64,000 nt of DNA from Nocardia sienata NBRC 100364. GTDB taxonomy: Bacteria > Actinomycetota > Actinomycetes > Mycobacteriales > Mycobacteriaceae. Numbering within the stretch: the stretch's first letter is position 1; each line of letters opens with the position of its first letter. The notes under the pieces are model-generated. The model was not told where the DNA came from and ran no database searches. It saw only the letters and a program-made list of their open reading frames with translations. Both the position numbers and the translations under genes were made by a program. Of the stretch, positions 49,115 to 58,445 are shown one piece after another. Location of the stretch: NCBI RefSeq assembly GCF_001613205.1, contig NZ_BDBX01000005.1:124001-188000 (forward strand), written 5' to 3'.

Positions 49115-49909
49115 TCAGGGCAGGATCGAATCGATATAACCGCCGTCCACGCGCACCGCGCCCCCGGTTGTGGCAGAGGCTTGGTCCGAGGCGAGGTACA
49201 CCACCATATTGCCGATCTCGGCGGGTTCGATCAGTCGCTGGAGCAGCGAATGCGGGCGGTGTTCCAGCATGAAGCGTTGCTGGGCCTGCTCCCAGGGCAG
49301 CTCGGAGCCGACCAGGTCCCGGACGAAATCCTCGACTCCGGGTGTATGAGTCGGGCCTGCCATCACGGAATTGACCGTGACCCCGGTGCCCGCCGCGGCT
49401 TTCGCATATCCGCGGGTTACGGCGAGCAGCGCGGTTTTCGTTGTGCCGTAGTGCACCATTTCCAGCGGCGTCACCACCGCCGAATCGCTGGCTATATTCA
49501 TGACGCGGCCGAAGCCCTGCTGCATCATCCCGGGCAGATACATCCGGATGAGCCGGATGGCAGACAGCACGTTGACCTCGAAATAACGCCGCCAATCGTC
49601 GTCGTCGATCTCGAGTACCGGCTTGGCTTCGAAGATCCCGAGGTTGTTGACCAGGATGTCGAGTTCGGGAACCTTCTCCCGGAGGCTTCCGGCCCCCACC
49701 GCGGAGGACAGGTCGGCGGCGACGGCGCGCACCGAGGCCCCGGAAACTTCTTCCAGGATGCGGGTGCGGGCCGCTTCGGTCTTGTCGGGCCCGCGCCCGT
49801 TCACGATCACCGACGCACCGGCCCGCGCCAGCGCGGTGGCGATGGCCAGGCCGATGCCCTGACTGGAACCCGTGACCAGTGCGTGCCGTCCGGAAAGGTC
49901 GATGTTCAT
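49115..49909 (-). CDS. Short-chain dehydrogenase/reductase
   Basis: 264 residues from the ATG at 49909 (GAAGAG upstream); an upstream ATG at 49930 is less likely. Classical SDR: TGSSQGIG cofactor loop (~14-21), NNLG, catalytic Ser in IASDSA, YGTTK with Tyr/Lys, C-terminal GGAVRVDGGYIDS. NNLG and the insertion after PTHTPG mark a subfamily rather than a FabG. Converges on the ceramidase gene 40 bp away. Substrate unknown. Confidence 0.9.
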   Translation of the reverse strand: MNIDLSGRHALVTGSSQGIGLAIATALARAGASVIVNGRGPDKTEAARTRILEEVSGASVRAVAADLSSAVGAGSLREKVPELDILVNNLGIFEAKPVLEIDDDDWRRYFEVNVLSAIRLIRMYLPGMMQQGFGRVMNIASDSAVVTPLEMVHYGTTKTALLAVTRGYAKAAAGTGVTVNSVMAGPTHTPGVEDFVRDLVGSELPWEQAQQRFMLEHRPHSLLQRLIEPAEIGNMVVYLASDQASATTGGAVRVDGGYIDSILP

Positions 49910-50147
49910 CTCTTCATCGTGCCGCACCACCGCTCACCGGCCGGGGGCGCCACGCGGATCTTGTGTCCGCCCCGCTTCCCCACGAACGCCGCCACGCAGG
50001 CCCAGTGATCTACCGACTTGCCGAAGCCGAGGTCGATCGGTGTCGACGCTTCGACTCGCGAGACGAACCTCCGGACAGCGCGAACCGCGGCGGAGCGACC
50101 CCTGGAGCCTGATAGGCACGCAGAAGGGTATGGAGCGATCTTTAATC

Positions 50148-50177
50148 TGCCATTGACAAATGGCACATTTATGAATG
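50148..50177. promoter_or_regulatory. Two CATT-N4-AATG dyads upstream of the mymA-like operon
   Basis: TGCCATT-GACA-AATGGCA (50148-50165) is a perfect 7-bp-arm inverted repeat, and CATT-TATG-AATG (50166-50177) repeats its core directly downstream. They end 11 bp before the start codon of the hydrolase gene. A dimeric repressor or activator site is likely; the MerR protein at 54582 is one candidate. Confidence 0.5.
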
Positions 50178-50188
50178 ACTCTTAACCC

Positions 50189-51172
50189 ATGACCAGGTCG
50201 ACGAGGACCTCACGCTCCGGTGTGCCGTGTGCACCCTCCCTGCGTTCGCGATTGGCCGCCACCGCAGCGGAATACGGTCTGCGCCCGATCAACTGCGCGG
50301 TGCCGATGAACCCACCGGGCATACTGTTCGCCCGCACACTCATCGCGACGATCATGGAACTGGCCGGGCCACCCCTGCCCGGAACAGCCGTCCAGAAGGT
50401 CCGGACCGCCGGTGTCCGCGGCGAATGGGTACGCGCCCCCGGCGTCCGGGCCGCCAACCGGGCCGTCTACTACGTGCACGGCAGCGGCTACGTACTCTGT
50501 TCGGCCCGGACCCATCGCGGCCTCGCCTCCCGGCTGTCCCGCGACACCGGTCTGCCCGTATTCGTCGTGGACTACCGACTCGCCCCCGAACACCGCTTCC
50601 CGGCCGCCGCCGACGATATCGCCGCCGGCTTCGAGTGGCTGCTCGGACAGGGCTTCGCCGCGCACGACCTGGTGATCGCCGCCGACTCCGCGGGCGGACA
50701 CCTCACCCTCGACCTGCTTCTGGAAAACGCCTCCCGAGGTACCGAACAGCCCGCCGCCGTCGTCCTGTTCTCCCCCCTGATCGATCTCACCTTCGCCCTG
50801 GCGACCGCCCAGGAGCGGCGGCGGCGCGATCCGGTGATCTCCGCCCGCGCCGCCCGCCGGCTCCCGCGGGCCTACACCGGCGGGCATCCCGACGACACCC
50901 CGCGGCTGCGGCTCACCGTCGCGGCGGGCACCGCGCTGCCGCCGATGCTGGTCCAGGCCGGCGGCGCCGAGATGCTCAGCGCCGACGCCCGGCACCTGCA
51001 CACGATGGTCCGGACTGCGGGCGGTGACTGCACCCTCGAGATCTGGCCGGGTCAGGTGCACGTGTTCCAGGCGCTGCCGCGCCTGGCCCCCGAAGCCGAC
51101 GCCGCCCTGGGGCGGGCCGCCGATTTCCTGTGCGCGGCACTCGCGGTCGGCACCCCACGGAAAGTGAGCTGA
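50189..51172 (+). CDS. Alpha/beta-hydrolase, HSL/LipR-like esterase
   Basis: 327 residues. Oxyanion-hole motif HGSGY (~95-99, the HGGG position), DYRLAPEHRFPAA (family IV hallmark), nucleophile in ADSAGGHL (~166), acid/His region AEMLSADARHLH and GQVHVFQ. No SD is evident and the gene starts close to a palindromic regulatory region. First of a tight unit with an SDR, a ferritin-like protein and an FMO; the same families occur in the M. tuberculosis mymA operon (LipR, Rv3085, MymA). It may hydrolyse the ester or lactone made by the monooxygenase. Confidence 0.88.
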   Translation: MTRSTRTSRSGVPCAPSLRSRLAATAAEYGLRPINCAVPMNPPGILFARTLIATIMELAGPPLPGTAVQKVRTAGVRGEWVRAPGVRAANRAVYYVHGSGYVLCSARTHRGLASRLSRDTGLPVFVVDYRLAPEHRFPAAADDIAAGFEWLLGQGFAAHDLVIAADSAGGHLTLDLLLENASRGTEQPAAVVLFSPLIDLTFALATAQERRRRDPVISARAARRLPRAYTGGHPDDTPRLRLTVAAGTALPPMLVQAGGAEMLSADARHLHTMVRTAGGDCTLEIWPGQVHVFQALPRLAPEADAALGRAADFLCAALAVGTPRKVS

Positions 51173-51173
51173 G

Positions 51174-52067
51174 ATGACAGCCCTGCGCAACCTCCTGCCG
51201 TTCGGCAGTTCGGGCCGCACCCACGGCGCCCGCGCGGTCGTCACCGGTGCCGGGAGCGGAATCGGCCGCGCGCTGGCCCGGGAACTGGCCGCCCGGGGCG
51301 GACAGATCGTCTGCGCCGATATCGACGAGAGCCGCGCCGCGGAAACGGTGGCCCTCATCGAAGGCGAATACCCCGGCGCCGCCCACGCTTTTCGCTGCGA
51401 TGTCGCCCGCCGGGAGGACATGGAGATCCTCGCCCGGTTCGCCGACTCGGTATTCGACGGCGGGGTCTCCCTGGTGGTCAACAACGCCGGCGTCGGAATC
51501 GGTGGGAAACCAGTGGGCGAGATCGGGTTCACCGACTGGGAATGGGCCCTCGGTATCAATCTCTGGGGCGTGGTGCACGGATGCGAGATCTTCGCGCCCC
51601 GACTGCGGGCCGCCGGCCGCGGCGGCATCATCAATGTGGCCTCGGCCGCCGGTTTCGCGGCCGCGCCCGCGATGGCGGTCTACAACACGTCCAAGGCCGG
51701 CGTGCTCGCCCTGTCGGAGACCATGGCCGCGGAGTTCAGCGGCACCGATATCGCGGTCACCGTACTCTGCCCCACCTTCGTCCGGACCAATGTCGCCCGG
51801 GACGGGCGCATCACCTCGGGTTCGCGTGATCTCGCCGACACCCTCATGCGCTGGACCGGTTTCTCCCCCGAGCGCGTCGCCCGCATCACCCTCGACGCGC
51901 ACGACCGCGGCCGACTGCATGTCCTCCCCCAGCCCGACGCCCAGCTCATCTGGCTGCTCAAACGGGCCTTTCCCGGCCCGTACACCACCGTGGCGGGCCT
52001 GCTCGAGCGGCTGTTGCCGCAGGACGCGCCCGCCACACCGACCACCACCCAGAGAACAGGAGTCTGA
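51174..52067 (+). CDS. Short-chain dehydrogenase/reductase
   Basis: 297 residues, 1 nt after the hydrolase stop. TGAGSGIG (~24-31), NNAGVG, Ser in NVASAAG, YNTSK catalytic Tyr/Lys. The C-terminal ~60 residues (LIWLLKRAFPGPYTTVAGLL) extend beyond a minimal SDR, a feature of mymA-operon-type SDRs (Rv3085-like). It probably interconverts an alcohol and ketone feeding the FMO. Confidence 0.9.
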   Translation: MTALRNLLPFGSSGRTHGARAVVTGAGSGIGRALARELAARGGQIVCADIDESRAAETVALIEGEYPGAAHAFRCDVARREDMEILARFADSVFDGGVSLVVNNAGVGIGGKPVGEIGFTDWEWALGINLWGVVHGCEIFAPRLRAAGRGGIINVASAAGFAAAPAMAVYNTSKAGVLALSETMAAEFSGTDIAVTVLCPTFVRTNVARDGRITSGSRDLADTLMRWTGFSPERVARITLDAHDRGRLHVLPQPDAQLIWLLKRAFPGPYTTVAGLLERLLPQDAPATPTTTQRTGV

Positions 52068-52068
52068 T

Positions 52069-52992
52069 ATGGCGACCATGGACTTCCAGGACATGCTCGG
52101 CAAGATCAAGGAACGCCAGTGGGCACTGGCCGATATCGATTGGGACGCGCCCGGCGCGGAAACGATCACTCCCGAACAGCACGCGCGCCTCAAGCCTTTC
52201 ATGTCGGACCTGATGTGGATCGAGAACGTGGGGGCGCGCGGATTCGCCGCCATGGCCAAGAAGGCCCCCGACGAGACCTTGCGCGAGATCTACCGGTATT
52301 TCCACGCCGAGGAGCAGAAGCACGCCAATGCCGAACTCGCGCTGATGCGGCGCTGGGGGATGCTCGAGGGTGACGAGATCCCGCAGCCGAATATCAACGT
52401 CAAACTGGTCATCGATTTCCTGGACAAATACGCCGACGATATGTCGCTGTCGTTCCTGGGAACTGTGATCCCGATGCTCGAGGTGGCGCTGGACGGCGCA
52501 CTTGTCAAATTCATCATGGACGAGATCGAGGACCCGGTGTGCCAGGAGGCGTTCCGGCGGATCAATGCCGACGAATCCCGCCATCTGGCCGTCGATTTCG
52601 CGGTCATGGATGTGCTGGGCCACGCCGAGATGCGCAAACTGCTCATCGAACTGATCGGCGGCTGGGTGAAGCCGACCTTCCTGATCGGCGTACTGAGCTA
52701 TATGCCGCTGCTGAACAAGATGCGCGACAATATCGTCGCGATGGGGGTGGACGAGAAAAAGCTGTACTCGGCGCTCGAACGCTACCGGAAGGTGGGCGAG
52801 CGCAGTGAGTTCGCGCGCCGGCTGCCGATGTACCAGATCGTGAAGATGCACGGCGACTGGGTGGTCGACCGGGGGCACCCGTATCACCTGCTCGCGGACG
52901 CCCTGGTGAAGGTCACCGGACGTATTCCGCGGCGGCTGCTGCGCAAGGACCCGAGCTGGTCGAAGGAAATCACCTACACCCCCGCCGCGTGA
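52069..52992 (+). CDS. Ferritin-like diiron-domain protein
   Basis: 307 residues, ATG with ACAGGAG upstream. Carboxylate/histidine ligands typical of a four-helix diiron site: Glu in WIENVG, EEQKHAN (ExxH), later MLEVALDGAL and DESRHLA (ExxH-like). The size and helical character fit ferritin-like oxygenase/reductase-type proteins; it is not a ferritin or a ribonucleotide reductase. Its place between an SDR and an FMO suggests a role in the same oxidation, perhaps hydroxylation or desaturation. Activity unproven. Confidence 0.8.
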   Translation: MATMDFQDMLGKIKERQWALADIDWDAPGAETITPEQHARLKPFMSDLMWIENVGARGFAAMAKKAPDETLREIYRYFHAEEQKHANAELALMRRWGMLEGDEIPQPNINVKLVIDFLDKYADDMSLSFLGTVIPMLEVALDGALVKFIMDEIEDPVCQEAFRRINADESRHLAVDFAVMDVLGHAEMRKLLIELIGGWVKPTFLIGVLSYMPLLNKMRDNIVAMGVDEKKLYSALERYRKVGERSEFARRLPMYQIVKMHGDWVVDRGHPYHLLADALVKVTGRIPRRLLRKDPSWSKEITYTPAA

Positions 52993-53005
52993 CGAGGACA
53001 CATCT

Positions 53006-54514
53006 ATGACCACGACCAGCACAGTCCCGCTCGATGTCGCCGTGATCGGTGCGGGATTCGCCGGGATCGGCGCGGCAATCCGGCTCCGGGACCGCGGTAT
53101 CACGAATTTCGCGGTGTTCGAACGCGGTGACGCGGTCGGCGGGACCTGGCGCGACAACACCTATCCCGGCGCCGCCTGCGATATTCCCTCCCGGCTCTAC
53201 TCGTACAGTTTCGCGCCCAATCCGGACTGGTCGCACACCTATTCCGGGAGCGGGGAGATCCTGGGCTATATCGACTCGATGGTGGCGAAAGCCGGTATCG
53301 CACCGCATATCCGGCTCCGGCACAATGTCACCGGTATGGAATTCGACGAGTCCACCGGAACCTGGGTGATCTCGATCGAGGGCTCCGGGAAGGTCCGCGC
53401 CCGCGCGGTGGTGCTCGCGTCCGGGCCCCTGACCGAACCCGGCTACCCCGATATTCCGGGGATCGACTCCTTCACCGGGCACACGATCCACAGTGCCCGC
53501 TGGGACCACGACTACGATTTCACCGGGAAACGGGTCGCGGTGATCGGTACCGGAGCCAGTGCGGTACAGATCATTCCGGAACTGGTCGAGCGAGCCGGTT
53601 CGGTGAAGGTTTTCCAGCGCACCCCCGGCTGGGTCCTGCCCCGGGTGAACCGGCGTACCGGCGCGCTCGCCAAGGAGCTCTACCGGCATATCCCCGGCGC
53701 GCAGACCCTCGCGCGGCAGGCGTGGTTCTACGGGCACGAGTCGGTGGCGCTCGGCGTCGTCTGGAATACCCCGCTGACCCGGGTGGTCGAACTGGTCGGC
53801 CGGGCGCAATTGCGGCGGCAGGTCGCCGATCCGTGGCTGCGTCGGCAGCTCACCCCCGATTTCCGGGCGGGCTGCAAACGGCTGCTCATGACCGACGACT
53901 ACTACCCGGCGCTGCAACGGGAGAACTGCAAACTGATCACCTGGCCGATCGCCCGGATCGCGCCGGACGGTATCCGTACTGCCGAGGGGATCGAGCATCG
54001 CGCCGACTGCATCGTGTTCGCCACCGGGTTCGAGGTCTCCAAAACGGGGACGCCGATCCCGATCACCGGTCGCGACGGGCGGGTGCTCGCCGACGAATGG
54101 CGGCGCGGCGCGTTCGCGTACCGCAGTGTCGCGGTCTCGGGGTATCCGAATCTGTTCCTGACCTTCGGACCCAATTCCGGCCCGGGGCACAACTCGGCAC
54201 TGGTGTACATGGAAGCGCAGATCGATTACCTGGTACAGGCGATCGGCCTTATCCTCGACCGTGATCTGCGGATGCTCGAGGTGCGCCGCGATCGTCAGGA
54301 GCGTTACAACGCGGCCATCCAGCGCAAGCTCGGCGCGACCACCTGGAACTCGGGCTGCCGCAGCTGGTACCTGACCGAGGACGGGTTCAACGCGACCATG
54401 TACCCGGGGTTCGCCACCCAGTACCGCAACCAGTTGCGCGAGGTCGATCTCGACGACTACACGGTGGTGGCGGGCGAGCCGCGGATCGTGCCGATGGTGG
54501 CGTCGGTCTCCTGA
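53006..54514 (+). CDS. Flavin-containing / Baeyer-Villiger monooxygenase
   Basis: 502 residues with GAGGA ahead of the ATG. FAD Rossmann VIGAGFAGIGAA (~13-24); BVMO-like fingerprint FTGHTIHSARWDHDYD (~160-175); NADPH Rossmann VIGTGASAVQI (~180-190); FATGF. The fingerprint has WD where classical BVMOs have WP, so the substrate range may differ, as for MymA-like enzymes. It would oxygenate a ketone to an ester or lactone. Confidence 0.92.
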   Translation: MTTTSTVPLDVAVIGAGFAGIGAAIRLRDRGITNFAVFERGDAVGGTWRDNTYPGAACDIPSRLYSYSFAPNPDWSHTYSGSGEILGYIDSMVAKAGIAPHIRLRHNVTGMEFDESTGTWVISIEGSGKVRARAVVLASGPLTEPGYPDIPGIDSFTGHTIHSARWDHDYDFTGKRVAVIGTGASAVQIIPELVERAGSVKVFQRTPGWVLPRVNRRTGALAKELYRHIPGAQTLARQAWFYGHESVALGVVWNTPLTRVVELVGRAQLRRQVADPWLRRQLTPDFRAGCKRLLMTDDYYPALQRENCKLITWPIARIAPDGIRTAEGIEHRADCIVFATGFEVSKTGTPIPITGRDGRVLADEWRRGAFAYRSVAVSGYPNLFLTFGPNSGPGHNSALVYMEAQIDYLVQAIGLILDRDLRMLEVRRDRQERYNAAIQRKLGATTWNSGCRSWYLTEDGFNATMYPGFATQYRNQLREVDLDDYTVVAGEPRIVPMVASVS

Positions 54515-54581
54515 CCGGCGGCTAGACTCGGATTCCCGTGCCGGAGTCACCGGCGCAGGCGGGCGAGGGAGGTGCGGATTC

Positions 54582-55355
54582 ATGGCGCGATACCGGATCG
54601 ATGATCTCGCCCGCGCCGCGGGCACCACCTCCCGCAATGTCCGTGCCTATCAGGAACGCGGCCTGCTACCACCCCCGGCCGACCGCGACGGCCGGGCCAG
54701 TATCTACGACGATTCCCATCTCGAGCGGCTCCGCCTCATCGACGCGCTGCTGCAGCGCGGTTTCACCACCGCGCATATCGCCGATTTCATCACCAGTTGG
54801 GAAACCGGTAAGGACCTCACCGAGGTGCTGGGTCTGCAGCATGCCGTCACCGCGAACTGGTCGGAGGAGGAGACCTTCGAGGTCCCCCGGGAACTGCTCG
54901 CCAGCATTCTCGGCGAGCAGACCGACGAGCTGGTGGCGCAGCTGAGCCGGATGGGTCTGGTCCGGGTGGACGGCGAGACGGTGGTGATCACCGATACCCA
55001 GCTGCTCACCTCGTTCACCGAGCTCCACGAGTACGGGGTGGAGCTGGGCACGCTCATCTCGGTGTACGCCGAGGTCGCCACGCGGATCGACGCCATCAGC
55101 GAGCTGCTCATCAACGCGGCGAAGAAACATATCGTCGACGAGCACGGGCCCGGCTGGCTACCGGACTCCAATGACGAGATCGCCGCCACCACCCGCATGC
55201 TCAATACCATGCGCGAACTCGGCGTCGCCGCGGTGCACACCAGTCTGGCCCGGTCGCTGGACGCCACGCTGCGGCGCGAACTCGGCGACTATCTCGCCAC
55301 CGCCGCGGAACGGGAGCGGGAACGGAACATGGGCCGCGCCCAGCGCGATCACTGA
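54582..55355 (+). CDS. MerR-family transcriptional regulator
   Basis: 257 residues, strong GGGAGGTG before the ATG. Winged HTH: YRIDDLARAAGTTSRNVRAY, QERGLLPPP, then LERLRLIDALLQRGFTTAHI. The C-terminal ~180 residues are helical, without cysteine metal sites, so an organic effector is likely. 67 bp after the FMO on the same strand; it may regulate that operon and/or the acyl-CoA cluster. Confidence 0.9.
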   Translation: MARYRIDDLARAAGTTSRNVRAYQERGLLPPPADRDGRASIYDDSHLERLRLIDALLQRGFTTAHIADFITSWETGKDLTEVLGLQHAVTANWSEEETFEVPRELLASILGEQTDELVAQLSRMGLVRVDGETVVITDTQLLTSFTELHEYGVELGTLISVYAEVATRIDAISELLINAAKKHIVDEHGPGWLPDSNDEIAATTRMLNTMRELGVAAVHTSLARSLDATLRRELGDYLATAAERERERNMGRAQRDH

Positions 55356-55374
55356 GCGCCGTACCCGGGCCGCC

Positions 55375-56394
55375 TCAGGCCAGACGGCACAGTGTTTTTC
55401 CGGTCGTCGCGCCCGAGAGCATTGCGACCAGGGCGGCCGCCGCCTGCTCGATCCCGTCGAATACCGATTCCCGGTGGACCAGTCGTCCGGCCGCGAGATG
55501 CGCACCGACCTCGGCCCGCATGGCCGACTCGAGATGATTGAAGGATCCGGCCCGGAAACCCCGCATACACAGGCCTTTCGCCACCATGGTGAACAGGTTC
55601 GGCGGCCCGGCCGGGGCCGCGCCGTCGTAACCGGATACCGCCCCGCACAGCGCGATCCGCCCCTGCGGGCGCAGCGCGTCCAGGGCCGCGGTCAGATGGT
55701 CGCCACCGACATTGTCGAAATACGCGTCGATTCCGGTGGGCGCGAGTACGGCCAGCGATTCGGCGAGGGCGGGCTCGTGGTAGTCGAAGGCGGCGATGCC
55801 GAGTTCGTCGCGCAGGTAGGCCACCTTGTCCGGACTGCCCGACGAGCCGAGGACGGTGGCGCCGCGCAGGGCCGCGAGCTGCGCGGCGAGCGAACCGACC
55901 GATCCCGCGGCCGACGACACCCACACTGTGTCCGCCGCGGCCAGCTCGAGAATTTCGACCAGCCCCACATACGCGGTGAGTCCGGCGCTGCCCAGCGGGC
56001 CGAGGAACCATTGCGGCGGAAGATCACCTGCCTCGATCCGGGTGGGTGCGCCGTAACCGCCGATGGTCTGCGCGCCGGCGCCCACCACCGCGTATTCGCG
56101 GTAGCCGAGAGTGTGGGAGACCAGATCGCCCACGGCGTAGTCCGGGTGGCGGGTCTCGGCGACCACGCCGAGCGCGAGACCGCTGAGACCTTCGCCCGGG
56201 CGCAGCGGCGGCAGGTACCCGTCCGGTGTGGTCTCCGCCAGCCGGATGCGGATGGACGGATCGATCGACAGCCAGGTGTTGCGCACCAGGATCTCACCCG
56301 GGCCGGGTTCCGGCACGGGTTCCTCGAGCAGCGCGAGATCGGTGACGCTCAGCTTTCCGGCCGGGCGCCGGGCCAGACAGAGCCGGCGATTCAT
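55375..56394 (-). CDS. NADP-dependent MDR oxidoreductase (zinc-free, leukotriene-B4-reductase type)
   Basis: 339 residues with AAGGAGG before the ATG. N-terminal substrate domain with LSIDPSIRIR; nucleotide-binding SSAAGSVGSLAAQLAAL (~150-166), GSSGSPDK and DNVGG. No zinc cysteines. Relatives reduce alpha,beta-unsaturated ketones. First of the minus-strand run only by position: it lies downstream of the two NTF2-like genes and is probably cotranscribed with them. Confidence 0.9.
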   Translation of the reverse strand: MNRRLCLARRPAGKLSVTDLALLEEPVPEPGPGEILVRNTWLSIDPSIRIRLAETTPDGYLPPLRPGEGLSGLALGVVAETRHPDYAVGDLVSHTLGYREYAVVGAGAQTIGGYGAPTRIEAGDLPPQWFLGPLGSAGLTAYVGLVEILELAAADTVWVSSAAGSVGSLAAQLAALRGATVLGSSGSPDKVAYLRDELGIAAFDYHEPALAESLAVLAPTGIDAYFDNVGGDHLTAALDALRPQGRIALCGAVSGYDGAAPAGPPNLFTMVAKGLCMRGFRAGSFNHLESAMRAEVGAHLAAGRLVHRESVFDGIEQAAAALVAMLSGATTGKTLCRLA

Positions 56395-56433
56395 CGGTGG
56401 TCCTCCTTGTCGGGCCTGCCGGGCTCGCGTCGC

Positions 56434-56805
56434 TCAGCGCGCAAAGGCGACCTCGGGCGTCCGGGCGATGAGCAGCCGGCGCACCGCACCGTCGGCGTCG
56501 AGCTGGGCGGTCGCGTTGAACGACGCCTCGAACTCTCCGGCACGCGTGGTACGACCGAGCACGAGTTCGTATTCGCCGACCACCGCACCCACATCGATGT
56601 GATGGATCAGGGTGCTCTTCTCGCGCTGCGCGAGGTAGGCGACCAGACCCGCCCGGTCCCCGACGAATTCGGCGCTCGCACCCGCTCCCTTGGAGAACTG
56701 CACCGACATGGTGAAATCGTCGGAGATCATCTCGAGCACCCGATCGGGATCGTCGGAATCCATATAACCGAACCACCGGGCCAGCACCGGCACATCCGTC
56801 GTCAT
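56434..56805 (-). CDS. NTF2-like/SnoaL-type protein
   Basis: 123 residues. Cone-shaped NTF2 fold: ARWFGYMDSDDPDRVLEMIS followed by DFTMSVQFSK, GDRAGLVAYL, and strands to RLLIARTPEV. It overlaps the next NTF2-like gene by 4 nt, so they may form a heteromer. Family members include isomerases, dehydratases and non-catalytic binders; function unknown. Confidence 0.82.
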   Translation of the reverse strand: MTTDVPVLARWFGYMDSDDPDRVLEMISDDFTMSVQFSKGAGASAEFVGDRAGLVAYLAQREKSTLIHHIDVGAVVGEYELVLGRTTRAGEFEASFNATAQLDADGAVRRLLIARTPEVAFAR

Positions 56806-57182
56806 TTCTGTTCTCCTTCGGTCGAGGACCGGTCCACCAGCGCGAAGTCCGCGCTGAACGTGACCTGGTACCGGTCGATGAGTCCCGCCGCGTCCAGATG
56901 CATCGCGGCCACGAAGTACCCGGTGGTCACGGTGTCGTTCTCGGTGACGGCGCCGTGGGCGAACTGCATGTCACCATCGGCGGCCACCCGCAACAGCACG
57001 TGCTTGCGGTTCACCGGGGGCCGGCCGCTGAGGTACTCGAACATGGCCGAGCGGCCGCGGTCGCGTTTCACCCCGGTGGGCAACACCATCGTGAAGTCCA
57101 CGTCCTCGGCCAGCAACGCCACCGCGTCCCGCAATCCGCCCCTGTCGACGGTCGCGTAGTAGTCCTCGATCACGTAACTCAT
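56802..57182 (-). CDS. NTF2-like protein, partner of the preceding one
   Basis: 126 residues: VIEDYYATVDRGGLRDAVAL and LAEDVDFTMVLPTG, GRSAMFEYLSG, ending with IDRYQVTFSADFALVD. Same fold as its neighbour but distinct in sequence. The gene starts within 5 bp of a TGAACTTAGTTCA palindrome that also flanks the divergent acyl-CoA dehydrogenase gene. Possible roles: isomerase or hydratase in the degradation pathway. Confidence 0.82.
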   Translation of the reverse strand: MSYVIEDYYATVDRGGLRDAVALLAEDVDFTMVLPTGVKRDRGRSAMFEYLSGRPPVNRKHVLLRVAADGDMQFAHGAVTENDTVTTGYFVAAMHLDAAGLIDRYQVTFSADFALVDRSSTEGEQK

Positions 57183-57186
57183 GAAA

Positions 57187-57263
57187 TGAACTTAGTTCAA
57201 CAAACCACTTCTTGTCGAGAGTGCGAGCCGCTAGGCTCAGTTTACCGAATTGAACTCAAGTCA
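57187..57263. promoter_or_regulatory. Divergent regulatory region with two related operators
   Basis: Site 1 is TGAACTTAGTTCA (57187-57199), a perfect 13-bp palindrome just upstream of the NTF2-like gene. Site 2 is TGAACTCAAGTCA (57251-57263), 11 bp before the acyl-CoA dehydrogenase start. A third copy is at 58480. Common control by one dimeric repressor is inferred. Confidence 0.6.
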
Positions 57264-57274
57264 ACCGGAGAATC

Positions 57275-58417
57275 ATGTCCCCGACCTCAGCAATTACCCC
57301 CGAAGCGCCCTGGCCGCGGGCGGAACCGGCAGCTCTCACGCCCGGTCCCGAGCAGGAACAACTGCGCGAAACACTACGGGCGCTCCTCGCCAAGTACAGC
57401 GGGATCGAGCAGGTACGCGCGGCGGCGGAATCCGCGGCCGGATACTCCGAACCGCTGTGGCGACGCCTCGTCGACGAGATGTCCGTGACCTCGCTCGCCG
57501 TCCCGGAGGAATACGGCGGGCTCGGCTACGGCACCGCCGAACTGGCCGTCGTACTCGAGGAATGCGGCCGGGCCCTGGTCTGCGAACCCGTAATCAGCTC
57601 GGCCGTCCTGGGCGTTCAGGCACTGCTGCCGGCCGCCGCGGCGACCGCCGACCTCTTCACCGAGGTGCTGAACGGACGATCGCTCGCCACCGTCGGCACC
57701 CTCGATCCGGCGACCGACGCGCTGCGGGCCCGATCCGATTCCACCGGCTGGCGCGTCGAAGGTACGGTCACCCACCTACCGGGCGGCGACACCGCCGATC
57801 TCGTCGTGGCCTCGGCCGATACGCCCCAGGGCCGCCGCCTCTTCGCCCTGCGGCCCGGCCCCGGGGCCGTGCGCAGCCCACGCCGCGTCCTGGACCCCAC
57901 GCGCAGGCAGGCCGATCTCACCGTGCGCGACTGCCCGGCCGTCGCGCTGACGACGCCGGAATCGACACCCGCCGCCATCGCGCGACTGCACGATCTGGCC
58001 ACCCTCGCCACCGCCTGCGAGAACACCGGCATTGTCGATCACCTGCTCGGGCTCACGGTCGACTACGTCCGCACACGCCATCAGTTCGGGCGGCCGATCG
58101 GCTCCTTCCAGGCCGTCAAACACCGGCTGGCCGATCTACTGGTCGAGCTGGAACGCGCGCGCTCGGCCTCCCGATACGCCGCCGCCCTCTACGCCGAGGA
58201 CCCCGATTCGGCACGGCTGGCCGTCGCGGTCGCGGGCGCCGTCTGCACCGACGCGGCCGTACTCGCGGCCTCCGAAGCGGTGCAGTTACACGGTGGCGTC
58301 GGCTTCACCTGGGAGCATCCCGTGCACTCCTATTTCCGGCGTGCGCTCGGAAACGAAGCAGCACACGGTGATTCACGCACCCATCGTGCGCGGATCGCCG
58401 ATCTGATCGGCGTCTGA
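57275..58417 (+). CDS. Acyl-CoA dehydrogenase
   Basis: 380 residues with GGAG before the ATG. N-terminal helical domain (LAKYSGIEQVRAAAE), VPEEYGGLGYGTAELAVVLE, middle beta domain, and C-terminal helices with DYVRTRHQFGRPIGSFQAVK and LHGGVGFTWEHPVHSYFRRA. The central FAD loop is less conserved than in the 60881 protein; this is the shorter, divergent subunit type seen in heteromeric FadE pairs (for example FadE28/29-like). It may pair with the 60881 product. Confidence 0.9.
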   Translation: MSPTSAITPEAPWPRAEPAALTPGPEQEQLRETLRALLAKYSGIEQVRAAAESAAGYSEPLWRRLVDEMSVTSLAVPEEYGGLGYGTAELAVVLEECGRALVCEPVISSAVLGVQALLPAAAATADLFTEVLNGRSLATVGTLDPATDALRARSDSTGWRVEGTVTHLPGGDTADLVVASADTPQGRRLFALRPGPGAVRSPRRVLDPTRRQADLTVRDCPAVALTTPESTPAAIARLHDLATLATACENTGIVDHLLGLTVDYVRTRHQFGRPIGSFQAVKHRLADLLVELERARSASRYAAALYAEDPDSARLAVAVAGAVCTDAAVLAASEAVQLHGGVGFTWEHPVHSYFRRALGNEAAHGDSRTHRARIADLIGV

Positions 58418-58445
58418 GCAACCTCGACCGGCACGGAATTCCGTA

